Below are positions 1 through 11,815 of a stretch of DNA of 64,000 nt, piece by piece. Under the pieces are notes generated by a model, which saw nothing but the letters and a program-made list of their open reading frames with translations, was not told the origin of the DNA and ran no database searches. The translations under genes and the position numbers were made by a program. This stretch comes from Meghimatium bilineatum (lineage: Eukaryota; Mollusca; Gastropoda; Stylommatophora; Philomycidae): contig CM067316.1 of assembly GCA_034231615.1 (NCBI GenBank), positions 25,009,791 to 25,073,790 of the forward strand. The letters run 5' to 3'. The first letter of the stretch is position 1. Every line of letters starts with the position of its first letter.

Positions 1-90
1 TTCATTGACTGCAACAGTGACAAGACATCATTTAAGTAAGAACAGATTGTTCCTATTTGTCTGGTGAACTGAACATTAACTTGGCAGTCA

Positions 91-649
91 GTCTTGAATG
101 ACACTTTTAATCACATCTGATCAACTTTCAAATGTCTTGAATGACACTTTTAATCACATCTGATCAACTTTCAAATGTCTTGAATGACACTTTTAATCAC
201 ATCTGATCAACTTTCAAATGTCTTGAATGACACTTTTAATCACATCTGATCAACTTTCAAATGTCTTGAATGACACTTTTAATCACATCTGATCAACTTT
301 CAAATGTCTTGAATGACACTTTTAATCACATCTGATCAACTTTCAAATGTCTTGAATGACACTTTTAATCACATCTGATCAACTTTCAAATGTCTTGAAT
401 GACACTTTTAATCACATCTGATCAACTTTCAAATGTCTTGAATGACACTTTTAATCACATCTGATCAACTTTCAAATGTCTTGAATGACACTTTTAATCA
501 CATCTGATCAACTTTCAAATGTCTTGAATGACACTTTTAATCACATCTGATCAACTTTCAAATGTCTTGAATGACACTTTTAATCACATCTGATCAACTT
601 TCAAATGTCTTGAATGACACTTTTAATCACATCTGATCAACTTTCAAAC
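91..649. repeat. 43-bp minisatellite, 13 near-perfect copies
   Basis: A 43-bp unit beginning GTCTTGAATGACACTTTTAA repeats head to tail at an exact spacing (91, 134, 177 and so on to 607). Almost no differences between copies are visible, which suggests recent expansion or ongoing homogenisation. No coding potential is evident. It lies downstream of the Rab3 stop codon in gene orientation. Confidence 0.97.
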
Positions 650-1364
650 AAGGTTATGACTAGAATAATAACTTTGAATGTTAAGTATTCAAACAATAAT
701 TCCTGAATTATAAGTTAACTATTCCAAAATGATGCTCATCAAGGAATTGTGAACTTTATAGTCCACAGACAAAACAATTCTATTTCTTCCAGGTTTAGAA
801 ACATAGAAAACACAATATGAAAAAGTCAGCTCTCAAAGTAAGCTGTAAAATGTTCTATGGCAAACCAATTGAAAAATGCTTGCAAAAAAGATTTAGTTTG
901 ATGTTCAATTACTAGAAGAGGTAACTACAGTTTGACCCTACCAACAGGAGAAGAATGGCACTCAATCCATGAGATCATTTTTTACATTGTAATAATCAAC
1001 TTTGTAAGGAGATGTAGAGATTGGGGTAATGGTAAAGTAAACTGGAAAATTGATCAACTGATTGCTAATAACTCTGGAGATGATGCTGTTATTGTGTTCA
1101 CTGGTGGATTTGTCTGTTTTGTTGAGCAGTTGGATAGAATTTGTAGCTAGTTATCACTGAAGAGTTGCTTCAGAGCACAGCAAAACATACAGAATAAATA
1201 CATCCAATAAGTGATAAAAGTTTAAACAATTACTACTACCTTCAAATAACTGTATAGGATCTCATTTGCTAGAGCAATTATTGTGAACAGTCTAAACTGT
1301 GTAATATATAAAATGGCCAGTGTCTCTATGAGTGGACAGAGTCATCTATAGCTACATCCAATCT
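650..1364. other. No gene or repeat recognised
   Basis: A+T-rich unique-looking sequence. It contains a 72-codon open frame at 932-1150 (+) whose translation I do not recognise and which has no supporting splice or regulatory context. Confidence 0.5.
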
Positions 1365-1730
1365 TCAGGGTATCACGTGTATCTACTGCCATGTGTATCC
1401 CAGGACATGTCAGTGTGTGTGGTAATGAGAATGCAGACAGACTTGCATCCAATACACCAAGAGATGGGAAATTGACAATGGATAAGGTGGATATACTGAA
1501 ACTGCAGAGGCAGACACAGAAATTGATGAAACATTGAGGCTGAGATTTAGGAGATTCTTTATTAAATGTGGAACTGCACTGAAGTCTGATGTGTCAGGCC
1601 ATTGGTACAAATAACAATAACTGCAAAACATGTTTCTTCTCTTAGACTTCACCCTGCTGGAAACCTTGTAGGACCACTGTCTTGCTATAAGAGAGATCCA
1701 GTGGGAGTTTGAGAAGAAACAGGAAAAAAA
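1365..1730 (+). mobile_element. LINE family A (I-clade) 3' fragment with RNase H end
   Basis: Translation near 1384-1450 reads CIPGHVSVCGNENADRLAS, the C-terminal part of the RNase H domain typical of I-clade non-LTR retrotransposons (PGH...GNExAD). It is followed by the 3' untranslated end seen in other family A copies: GATGTGTCAGGCC at about 1579, then a stretch ending GTGGGAGTTTGAGAA at 1701-1715. The fragment is 5'-truncated and belongs to the same 3' subtype as the copies at 18.1 kb and 63.6 kb. Confidence 0.75.
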
Positions 1731-1900
1731 TGTGGAACTCATATAAATGGATGCACGCACAGCAAATGAGAATTGTGCTTAACCAGTGAGCCATGGGAAC
1801 CATCAGTATGTATACACTTTGTCACCTGCTAGGGGAGACTGAACACCAATAGATCTGCCCGGAGAACATTGATGTCAGTTCAAAACTAATGCCCATCACC

Positions 1901-1947
1901 TACTACTACTACTACTACTACCACTACCACTTCTACTACTACTACTA
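1901..1947. repeat. (TAC)n microsatellite
   Basis: Interrupted run of TAC/CAC triplets. Simple sequence with no other signal. Confidence 0.9.
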
Positions 1948-3109
1948 GCACAGTTTTTTCAATCTCTCCTATCTGTGTTTTTCATCTCTTGAGTTATTAT
2001 TTTTCACCCAAAAAAAACACGAAAAAAAGTAAATCAAGACAATTGAGCTCACACAGTATAATAAGACAGTGTGCTCTCAGTATTTTTGAATACTTGTTAA
2101 CTTCCAGACGGATCAAGTACTTTCTTTCCAAAAACAACTCTTAAATTATGTAACTCAACAACAAATTTAGGCCCATATTCTCCATATGGCCATATCTCAC
2201 CAAAGGTAAATAGTAAATATCAATATGAGCATATTTCATGAAATCTGATTATATTCTGAAAACAAAAACAAAAGAAAATCTATACAAGTTGACAGGTCTG
2301 TCAGGTTTGCAACCACAAAATATTTTTGACAATTGCAATTGTTTACTTTCATTAGCAGACATATTATTTCCAAGTTTACTAGCCTAGATATTTTATTCAA
2401 ACATATTTTAGAATGTTTACTAGGCTACACACATACATTTACAAATAAATTGTTTGTGTACATACATGTACACGCATATGATTTACTAAATGTACACTTA
2501 GACCATCACAAATAAAATACATGGACATAAAATGTGTTACACAATTGTTTCCATACATTTATATTTCAAGAACAGTACAAGTTCCAGTGAAATGTTGATA
2601 AGAAAACAAACTACATGCCCATTTTTCTACAGGACACCATTTATACCAACATGCAATCACTTGTCCATAATTCTAACAGAGTAAAAATATACTAAAACAT
2701 ATACATAATAATAATAATGCAAACAGACTAGATTACTTTGAAAAATGTACAATAAATGTTATCTAAATAAATTATGCATGAGAAATAAATGCCTTAAAAT
2801 GTGGTTCAAGCATGTGTCATGTTTAAACGGAATCATCCAGAACAGATATTTACTGTAATGCAGTTTTTTTTTCCAGGATGTGGTTTAAATAAAAATAATG
2901 GCCATCATTACGCTGTCACTTCTTTAATAATGTGGTTATGTAAAGGTAATTTATAGTGAACACATAATTTGGTCCTGATCTGATAATGATAAATCTGATA
3001 TAAAAGGAATGGAACTCTACACATTTTGTTTTCAAAAACAAACATTAGTTAATATTTGCTAGAAACAATTGTTTCTCAGATATAATTGTCTGTAGATAAA
3101 ATATTATCA
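1948..3109. other. A+T-rich sequence, possible Rab3 3' UTR or downstream flank
   Basis: No coding similarity is seen. The stretch lies just beyond the Rab3 stop codon on the minus strand and could hold a long 3' UTR. I could not choose a polyadenylation site among several weak candidates. Confidence 0.35.
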
Positions 3110-3600
3110 GTTGTATCATCAACTGCCATCAGACAGTTAAAACAGATAACGTTAACAACTGTCTGAGAAACGTATAGTAAATAAATTGTTAACAATCAAC
3201 ATATATACTTAAAATAGATTAAATATTATCAGTTTCCAGTCAAACAGTTAAAATAGATCAAATGTTAATTTCAGAGAAACTTAAAGATACTCAGAGAAGA
3301 AATGATAAAACTTACCAGACACTGCAAAAATAGTCACATGAAATGTTAACAATTACTAGACTATTAAATTAGTCAGATGAAATATTAAGTTACCAGACAC
3401 TATCAAAATAGTCAGATGAGATGTTAACAATTACCGAACATTGCTAAAATGGTCACATGAAATGTTCACAATTACTAGATAAAGTGTTAAAATAGTAACT
3501 TGAGATGTTAACAATTACCAGAGAAACTTCAAATAGATAGATACAATGTTCACAACTGTTAGACAAACTGTTAAAATAATAATCCTTGGAGATTTTAACA
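3110..3600. repeat. Degenerate ~40-bp tandem repeat near the Rab3 3' end
   Basis: A diverged unit built around ATGAAATGTTAACAATTACC recurs at about 3338, 3377, 3416, 3457 and 3500 (spacing 39-43 bp). More decayed versions lie on both sides. It starts about 260 bp downstream of the Rab3 stop codon, so it may be part of the 3' UTR. It is clearly older than the 43-bp array at 91-649. Confidence 0.75.
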
Positions 3601-3863
3601 CTTGCCACATAAAATGTTCAGCCTGTCTCTGAAATAATTTATATGTATCAAATTTTGAACACTAACAAGATTTTGTGAATACACATATGATTTATACAGT
3701 CTCCAGGGCATTAGATAATCGCGTACCAAGAATGAACAAAACTGATTTAATCTATAGTGAAGCTCAATGAACAATCACTTTACAATGCCAAAAAGTTTGC
3801 CTAATAGGAACAAAACCCCCATATCTAGCAGAGCAAACCTTTGGTTGTGCAAGAGGCAAGAAA

Positions 3864-4054
3864 TCAGCAGGAGCAGTTGCTGGTGCTCATGTTGGAGTTT
3901 TCTGTCAGTCGTGTTGATTTTGCTGTGTTGTTCACCATAGTTGGATCTGCATCCAGACTTTCTGACATTTTGTCACAAATGATGTCGACCAGACGTTCAA
4001 ATACGGCCTTCACATTGATATTTTCCTTGGCTGATGTCTCAAAGAATTCCAGAC
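3864..4054 (-). CDS. Rab3: Rab3-type small GTPase, last coding exon
   Basis: After a CAG acceptor (4057-4055) the exon's first two bases, GT, complete a glycine codon. It then encodes 62 residues, [20 protein letters not shown] onward, ending SNCSC and a TGA stop at 3866-3864. The ETSAKE segment is the G5 guanine-contact motif of Rab GTPases. The run through [11 protein letters not shown] is characteristic of Rab3. The C-terminal C-x-C is the double geranylgeranylation motif that anchors Rab3 on secretory and synaptic vesicles, where it acts in regulated exocytosis. The preceding hypervariable tail is rich in N, S and T. The incoming phase matches the exon at 15173-15297 exactly, and the intervening intron is 11118 bp. 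Identification rests on recall of the family, not a search. Confidence 0.95.
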
Positions 4055-5039
4055 CTGGAGAATATGAATAGAAACGGCATGAATTGAAATTTTCAAATGT
4101 TCATGTTACATTCTATTTATGCTATTTTACAGAAACTAAAACAAAAGGCTAGGGTATTGACTTCATTGTACATGGGTTTCCAATATGTATTCTCTCCCTC
4201 TCAACAATGAGGCACACTATCTGCCAAGAGCAGCACTCATAACATGCAAAGAAGTGGAAAAAAAAATCCACTAAGTAAACAAAATATCACGAGCCGGATT
4301 TTGAACATAAGGTGAACACTGCAATACAGAGATCCCCCCCCCCTAACAGAAGAAAACGAAAAACAAAGTGTATACAATCAAATTAGAAGGGACGATTGAA
4401 TAAACAGTTATAGGTATAAGAAAAAAATAATGGCGAACACAGAGATAACATTTGACTGTTTAGATGATTTTCAAAGTAAATGAATAAATAAATGTGTTAC
4501 AAATGCTACCACTACCAATGACAATATGCTAAAAACAATTATAATAAAATGAATAAGAAGGAAAAGTGATTGCTGTTTTGATCTTTGTCTGAATGAACAT
4601 ATTTTAAAAAAAAATAAAAAAATAAAGAACAAACTATTCATTTTAAAAAAGATCTTTTAAAAAACATAAATAAACAAAATATGAATAAGAAAACACAAAT
4701 TTCTTGATTTTTAAAATCTATGTTTTTAGATTAAGATTTTGTTAATGTATTTTTCTTGTTTATTATTATATGTTAATTCAGAAAATATTATGCGTTGAAG
4801 CGTCAACCATTTTCATCTTTATTCACCTTATTACTATTTTCATCATTTTTTATATTAGTGCTAGTAGGTATTTGTATACAATCTCATAATTGAAGACAAG
4901 TCACGAAGGAATACTGTAGGGAAATATATGAAGATCTAAACAATGACAGACTCAAATACAACTAGACACACAATAACTAGAACCAGAACCCATCAGAAGA
5001 AGTATGCTGGGCAATAGAAAACTTGATAGCTGACAAGTA
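4055..5039 (-). other. Rab3 intron, no other feature seen
   Basis: A+T-rich intron sequence with homopolymer A runs around 4600-4690. I see no gene, and no clear repeat until the LINE fragment that begins near 5040. Confidence 0.6.
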
Positions 5040-7000
5040 ACCAGGGTGCAATGAATTGGTTTCTAAATTGATACATGGAAGAGGAAAACCCAGAGTCAAA
5101 GCCTATTATGCCCCCATTGCTAAGATCTGGAGAAGTGAAATATTAGAGAAGATCCGTGTATATATATATATATATCAGTCCCGAAGAAGGGATACTTGAA
5201 ACGGCACAAATTACAGAACAATTGCACTGATCAGTCATGCCAGCAAAATACTGCTCAAGATAATCATGAGAAAAATGGAACAACTTATGGACAGAGAAAT
5301 CAATATAGTTCATGCAGGTTTTAGACAGAACAGAGGAGCTAGGGATTACATTTTCAATATGTGAAATATAATAGAGAAATGCAGACATTAATGCAGACAT
5401 GTACACCCATTTCATAGACTACTCTAAGGCATTTAGCTGCATAACACACCAAAAGTTATGGAACATAATGAAAAGCATGGGCTTCCCACATCATCTCAAA
5501 TCGCTCATTAAAATTCTTTAACAGGAGCAACAGGCTTCTGTCTGTCTCGAGGCAAAAACATCTGACTGGTGTGAGGTCCAAAAAGGAGTCTGACTGGGAT
5601 GCAGACTCTCACAATACATGTTCAACACACACACAGAAACATCATGTGAAGTGTAAGAGAAGACCCACACAATTAACAGTGTCAACTTCTTAATATCGGA
5701 GGACATGAGATTCCAGAAATTATGTATGCAGATGACACTATCCCAATATCAAGGAGCCCCCATAGGTTTAGAACACATGATTATGTCAGTTAAACATCAT
5801 AGAGAGGTTTATAATTTTTTCCTCAATGCAAAATAAGACAAAAATAATGTATATCAACAAAAACGAATTCATAACTACAATAGTCATTGAACAAAGAACA
5901 ACTAGAAAATGTCAGAAACTTTGAATATATCAGGTCAATCATCAACATCACAGAGGATTGTTCAGCAGAGATCAGAAGAGATTAGCAATGCCCAGACACA
6001 AAAAACATCACAGAATAAAAATGTTTGGTATGGGCAAACAGAAAAACAAAGTTACAACTATTAATTAAGAAGCTGCTTTTTTTCAGTGGCGACATACAGT
6101 TGTAAGATGTGTGTAATGACATTTGCAATGGAAAAGAAAATATTTGCATTCAAAATGAAATATTCTAGAAAGATCCTAAGAATATCATGGACAGAAAGAT
6201 GAACAAACGCAGATGTCCACTTACACCTGAATATAGAAGGAGACTGGCTCCTAAAAACTATACTGTTCAACAAAAAACAACCCCAACATTATCTCAAACA
6301 TGTATCAATACATTTTAATATAACTTTGTTGTATTTTATGGAATTAATGTTTCAACCTTGGCATGAAGAAACTTTCAGACTGAGGATGCTGGTTCACCCA
6401 CTGCAGTCGGCTCTGGCAATACTGGTCCGTAAGAACAGGACCTCTGTAGGGTCAGTGTTCTAGCCCAAATACCAGTGTCATGAAGCTGGTTCCTGACCGT
6501 ATGATGTATTGTTGCTCTGCAGTGAGATGAGTCATACTTGCACATTGAATTTTCAACTGAATTTATTCGAGGACCATCAATATTTTATAGATATTCAATA
6601 ATATATTCAAAGACTTTTGTGTTCAATAAGTTTCATGGGATTCTCATGAACCTGTCACAAGTTATTGCCAAATATGATCTTTGACCTTGACCTCTCATAA
6701 CCTCAGGAATAATGAGTTGAGTACAATTCAGGTTATCACAGGTAGTTAATGGCCAAGTGGACACAGTCTATAAGTTGAATGATGTTCAATCAGCAAATAT
6801 ATTATACAAAAGTAACTGCAAATAAGTTGATTTCATTTTTTTTAACAGTATATTTTTAAAAACGCAAGCTAATATATTTTGGACATATAAAAATACACAA
6901 TGGTTTAGAAAGATTAATCATGGAGGAAAAAGTTCCAGGAAAAAGAACAAGACAAGGGTGGACACAGGATATTGAGAATTTAGACTGAGTTAAGAGTTAA
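5040..7000 (+). mobile_element. Decayed LINE ORF2 fragment split by a Tc1-type MITE
   Basis: Separate plus-strand frames carry reverse-transcriptase signatures. Near 5300-5370 reads HAGFRQNRGARDYIFNM, the 'CGFR.gr.trD.IF' block. Near 5720 reads MYADDTIPIS, the catalytic YADD box. After the MITE, 6860-6960 reads FGHIKIHNGLERLIMEEKVP, the usual 'wfGHv.R' 3' portion of ORF2. Many frameshifts and stops make it an old copy. The clade is RTE-like but not securely assigned. The insertion at 6261-6850 divides it. Confidence 0.8.
6261..6850. mobile_element. Tc1/mariner-derived non-autonomous element (590 bp)
   Basis: The left end TACTGTTCAA (6261-6270) and right end TTTAACAGTA (6841-6850) form a short terminal inverted repeat, and TA dinucleotides flank both sides (6259-6260 and 6851-6852). 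Its left and right interior (for example GGCATGAAGAAACTTTCAG and TTTTCAACTGAAT) match the larger Tc1-like element at 42057-43368, with the transposase middle missing. It is therefore an internal-deletion derivative. It sits inside the LINE ORF2 fragment at 5040-7000 and so is younger than that LINE. Confidence 0.88.
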
Positions 7001-7009
7001 TAGATTCTG

Positions 7010-7095
7010 AACATTTGAAGGAAAAATCTTGTCCTGTCCAATCCTTAATGTTATCTGTTCATGCTTTTTTTTGTCCTCCTCTTCTTCAATTCTCT
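7010..7095 (-). mobile_element. Short LINE 3'-end scrap
   Basis: GAAAAATCTTGTCCTGTCCA and its continuation match a segment of the minus-strand LINE fragment at 45270-45495 (GAAAAATCTTGTCTAATCCA). The piece is short and old, and its limits are approximate. Confidence 0.45.
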
Positions 7096-7098
7096 ACT

Positions 7099-10000
7099 CA
7101 GGAGACTTCAATTCTCGAAATATCGCCTGGGGAAATCCAAACAACAACACACATGAAATGGCACCATGCAAGTCCCTGTTACAGACTTATTATTCTTAAA
7201 TGTGACAGAATGACCAGGTTAGCTACCAAAGAGACAGACTCAGATTCAAACATTGCAATGGTGTCGTGTCGTTGTGAAATGGAAACGTTGTGGACGGAAT
7301 TGGTTTACCATGATAGTGACCACCTACCATCTTCGGTAACAATCACAAAAGGGCAGAATAGTAGAAATAACCAGATACAACATGCCTTTGAATATAGGCA
7401 CAATGAAGAGTCAATCTTGAGCAATTTGCGACAACTAGCATGGCAAAGAAATACAGTGAGGCCAAACATACAACAACTCCCATGGTGGACTGAAGAGATA
7501 AGTCTGCATGGGTAAAGAAGAAGCAAAGCGCCACGGTGTGACAATATAACACAAGAGACAACACACACAAGTCACCACAGAAAGCAAAACGGAGTCAGAG
7601 ATTAGTATGAAGAAGTCCACTGAAGCTTTTAAACAAATTGTAAAAGAAGCCCAGAAAGAACATTGGGATAATTTTGCACAAGATGTTGCAGCTGACAGTG
7701 CTCTGTACAAATTTTGGAAATTACACAAGGCAATGAATCGAAAAACTGACACAAAATTAAACTTATGCTTGAAGGGTGAATCAGGGCTTATACTGACTAC
7801 AGATGAGCAGAAGGGCAGCACTTTCTTTATCAGATACCTCCAACTATCAGATCAGAACAATACTGATGAACCTAAGACTATTTGCCACTCTAATAAAATC
7901 TCTGGTAACAAGTGATGTTGCTGATGAGGAGCTGGTCTCAGAGGATGTAAGAGAGATAATACAGAAGACATCAGATGGTGCACCAGATCCAAATGGAATA
8001 CTCTACAGCCTCCTGAAAGATATTGCAGATGACCGGCTTAAAACAATTGACGATGGTTTCCATACAAGTCTGAAAATAGGATGCGTATCAGAAGAGTGAC
8101 AACACAGCTACATTCTCCCCCTAGCACAGTTAGGCAAAGACACCAACAACAAGAGTTATCATATCATCACCTTACAAAATGTTTATCACAGGGTGCTAGA
8201 AGACTGGTCTTCGATTTGGAAAATACAGGCTTACTTCCTGACACTCTAGGTGTATACAGACCGGGGAGAGACACATCCACAAATGCGGTAATCCCCGCCT
8301 ACGAAATCTACAAGGGCTTCCAGGCAAAGGATGAAACAATGGTCACCACGATCGACCTGGAAGATGCATATAACAGAGTCATTTTCGGTCATCTCATACA
8401 TTTGCTAAGTGAACTCAGCATCGACTCGTGGATAATTCGATGGATAGCAATGGTGATAATGCCCAGACCTGTTGCTCTGAGATTTGGATCCTGAACATCA
8501 GAGATCAGAACTATAGCGCTGGGATTGCCACAGGAATCGCCACTATCACCTGTGCTCTTTAACGTCTAAAGAGACACAAATTACATGGCTTCAGGAGGCT
8601 GGACCCAGCAGGATACTAACATATGTGGATGACCTCTTGCTTGTCAAGCACGGCAGAAACTTAAGAGAAATGTTTGATGGTATCCAAAGTAATCTAGAAA
8701 ATTTTTTGCTCTGGAGCACTGACTACAAGGCAGTCATTAATTCCACCAAGACAAAGATCATCCAGTTCTCGCTGAATAACAATATAGTCACAGACACATT
8801 ACCAGCAGTCTCCTGCATAGGCATCAACACTGACAGGGAGAAGACTATGAAATATCTAGGCATCACTTTTGATTTTAAAAAAATTGGTGTCATATCCTAT
8901 TCAGGACATAGCTATCAACCCAACATTTTTTGGCTGTAGTGATTTTCTAGACAATATAAATACATTCAGCAGTTTGCCATTGCTTTCTGAACGGTCCAGA
9001 TGCAAAATTGCTTGTGGCAGGGATCGAACTCGGTACCTTGGTCATCACAGACGCTCTCAGTACCACTTCACCACAGAGCCGGACTTCTGCAAATTGTGGA
9101 CAATATTATTAAGAAAGCTAAGAAGGGTGTCAGTGCAGTTAAAATCATAATATCTGCAGAGATGCCGCAACGAACCCTTTTTCAGACTATGGTCTAGGTT
9201 TGCTTACACTGTCGCAACCACAGGGGGATAGACTGGAGAGAGTTAAAAACGAAGCGATGGGTGCTGTCCTAGAATACACAAGATACACATATTGCTGCCA
9301 TGAGGTTTCTCCTAGACCTACCAAGCATTAAAGCAAGACATAAAATAGCTCAGATTAAAGAGTACGTCAGTCGCCAATAATGACCATCACATCTTAATCT
9401 CTAGACAACACAAAAGGAAGAAGGCGTATCAAAATAGGAAGGTCTTGGATGGCAGAAGCAGAAGACACCCTACTCAGAGTTTGTGAGCTGGAGGAAGTGG
9501 GAAGAGGCTGCCAATGGGTGGCGGTACACAAAGATAGAAAATTATTGACAACAGTTGTGACACTGCTGGGAAGAAAATGCTGTGACTGGGCTGCCAACAG
9601 AACAGAGGGAATGATTCAAGAACTCATCCTGCAGCACTTGAAGCCACACGATATAATAATTTACACAGATGGCTCAGTAACACAAGAAACAAACAGGTAT
9701 GGTTGGGGTTTCGTGGCCTACCAAAATGACTAGATATTGAGAAGTCGGCTGCGAAACCCACTACAACATCGAGTATGAGAATGGAAATAGAAGCGGTAAC
9801 AGCAGCTCTCACTTGGCTGGTGACGCAATCACCAACAGACTCAGTGATTCTATCGGACTCTCAAAGTATGCTGCGCAAGGTAGAAAAGTGTATGATCAGA
9901 ACTGAGTGGGTCATTCTTCTCAACAATGCACAGAGTATTACATGGATCTACTGTCAGGGCCATTCTGGGGTCAGAGGAAACGAAAAAAACCGATGTGTTG

Positions 10001-10200
10001 CCTTGTAAAACATTAATGAATGGCACTGAGATAAGAAGAGGAGACTGGATTGAATTAATTAGAACAGTCAAATTAATTAGTGACCCAAAAGCCAGCCTGA
10101 TGTCGGATGTGTTTGGTCGAAAGGCAGATATATTGAAGCAAAGATATAAACCATGACATAACACATTCCGTTCTCAATGTATATGTTATGACCCAACAGG
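7099..10200 (+). mobile_element. LINE family A (I-clade, nimbus-like), longest copy
   Basis: Pieces of one ORF2 occur in order. Endonuclease: GDFNSRNIAWGNPNNNTH near 7100 and HDSDHLPSSVTI near 7310. Reverse transcriptase: RPGRDTSTNAVIPAYEIYKG at about 8260, TTIDLEDAYNRVIF at about 8345, and YVDDLLLVK at about 8616-8645. RNase H: IIIYTDGSV at about 9655, EIEAVTAALTWL at about 9785, LSDSQSML at about 9850 and GHSGVRGNEK at about 9960. The copy ends with the family A 3' segment (GATGTGTTTGGTCGAAAGG at about 10104). An RNase H domain after the RT is a trait of the I clade, to which snail nimbus belongs. Several stops and frame changes are visible, so it is inactive. The part before the C-terminal endonuclease is missing. 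A tRNA-derived SINE interrupts it at about 8879-9085. Confidence 0.88.
8879..9085 (-). mobile_element. tRNA-derived SINE inserted in LINE A
   Basis: Read on the minus strand, 9085-9005 looks like a tRNA head. It has an A-box-like TGTGGTGAAGTGG and a B-box GAGTTCGATCCC at normal spacing, with GGTACCGAGTTCGATCCCTG around the T-arm. A non-tRNA body and an A/T tail follow toward 8879. The LINE coding sequence stops at MKYLGITFDF before it and resumes at IVDNIIKKAKKG after it, which confirms the insertion. AAATTG occurs at both edges as a possible short duplication. Confidence 0.78.
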
Positions 10201-10346
10201 TGGTCGTGGACAATTGCTGTGTGACCCAGTAGTCTTCCAAAGTCAATATGCCATTGTTTTCTTATTAACAAACACCTGCAGTTTAAAGCTATCACATCCA
10301 CATAAGCTATTGAAAGTTGGAGATCTAAACATATACCATAGGGTCT

Positions 10347-10869
10347 ATACTTGTCCTACTTGTCGTACCAGTATAGGGTAACCATGTAGTGGATACCCTC
10401 TCACTGTGGAATACCAGGAAATGAAAAAGCAAACCAACTGGCTAAGGAAGGTGCTGCCGAAGACCAACCAGATGTACCAATCACCTACCATCAGAAAAAA
10501 CAGATGATCAAGTCAATAAGAAAGCCACAAACACCAACACAAGATGACTATCACATTATGAACAGATCAGAACAAGTTATAATTCTATGTCTCAGAACAG
10601 GACACAACCGACTCTGCAGTCACATGTATACAAAGTTCAAGATTGGCAACACGGCCATGTGTACATGCAGCACAGAGTGCCAAACATATACTTCAAGAGT
10701 GTTCTGAGCATGAAACGCTGAGGCAGACATATTGGCCAGAGGAAACAACACTGGAATCAAAACTCTATGGGACACTGTATGAACTACAAAAGACTGAGTT
10801 TTATTAAGGAGACAGAATTACAGATATAGACATGTTTAAAGTGAACGAAAGAAGAAGAATACTTGTCCT
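10347..10869 (+). mobile_element. LINE family B, 5'-truncated copy with 11-bp TSD
   Basis: ATACTTGTCCT occurs at 10347-10357 and again at 10859-10869, immediately after a (GAA)n tail. This is a textbook target-site duplication. The body starts within the RNase H domain (WIPSHCGIP equivalents, YHQKKQMIKSIRKPQTPT). It continues through DDYHIMNRSEQVII to the CCHC-like end and 3' UTR, in the same order as the copies at 40.2 and 54 kb. A few frame breaks are present. Confidence 0.92.
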
Positions 10870-11127
10870 GAAACTATATGTTTCGGAGAGAAATATATAT
10901 ATAACATATAGAGAGAAAGCGTCTAGAGATCAACAAAGCTTGGCCAGCACCATCTCCAATATAAGACATACTGGCTAATAGGAAATCCAACTTTTTTAAA
11001 TGACTCATTTGATTATTCCCTTGATTTTAATTGGCTGCCACACAAAGTATAATCAAGGAAATATTCTGAAATCACGGAAATGGTCAGTAATGAAGGCTTC
11101 AGTCAGTCTTATATTGCAGAGGGACAC
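10870..11127. other. No feature recognised
   Basis: A+T-rich spacer within the Rab3 intron. Nothing could be supported. Confidence 0.5.
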
Positions 11128-11385
11128 GGCTGATTCCCCTGACATAGTGCTTAAAATAGTTGTCTTGCGTTCAAGAGGTTGCAGCGTTAAAACGGGTCGT
11201 AAAGTCTTGTTTATAAGTGAATTTATTCGGAGTTCCCTGGGAATTATCACTGAAAGCTACGGAGTTACGTGCACTGAGTTGTACTCTTGGTAGGCAGTGT
11301 GTCTCTTTATTGAGAAGGAGAAGTAAATATGGGGCAATCCGAGTACAATTAAGCCAATCCTCCACATTTTTCAGGGTATTTGGTA
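11128..11385 (+). mobile_element. tRNA-derived SINE (type H), copy 1
   Basis: The head resembles a tRNA: a decayed A box in ATAGTGCTTAAAATAGTTG, the anticodon region GTCTTGCGTTCAAGAGG, and a B-box remnant GCGTTAAAACGG. It is followed by a body containing GGAGTTACGTGCACTGAG and CCGAGTACAATTAAGCC. The body recurs at 48262-48480 and 11630-11815. That shared body with a tRNA-like head defines a SINE family. Confidence 0.7.
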
Positions 11386-11629
11386 TTTCCCGTACATTAT
11401 CAGTAGAAGCCGTGACAGTCGGCAGATATAGAAGACATAACTGGTAAACAGGCCTTTATCATATACATTTACAAAAAATTATTATAAAGTTTTACAGTGG
11501 TTGCTATTTATATACTTGAAGTATCGGTGGCTCTTTTTTTGGCATGCGATTCGAAGTATATAAATATTGGGCAACGGAAAACATAGGAATGATTTTTAAA
11601 AAAATTACGAATGAATGCCTCATTAATTC

Positions 11630-11815
11630 TGTTTAAAGGCTACATTAGGCCTACTCAGAAGATAGCCTCGCTAGAAGCTACACAGTTATGTGCTATGAGT
11701 GGTATTCTCGACAGGCGGCGTGTCACTTCGTGGGAGAGGGACGGAACACAGATGGGTAAAACCGAGTACAATAAGGTAAATCCTCTACATCTTATGACTC
11801 CTGGTGAATGCTAAT
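11630..11815 (+). mobile_element. SINE type H, 5'-truncated copy 2
   Basis: Shares the body segments TTATGTGCTATGAGTGGTA, a GGCGGCGTGTCACTTCG-like block and ACCGAGTACAATAAGG with the type H copies at 11128 and 48262. It lies about 240 bp downstream of copy 1 in the same orientation. No tRNA-like head is visible. Confidence 0.6.

Noticed and set aside
3841-4071. Plus-strand 76-codon ORF
   Set aside because: It is the antisense of the Rab3 terminal exon, which has proper splice sites, phase and family similarity on the minus strand.
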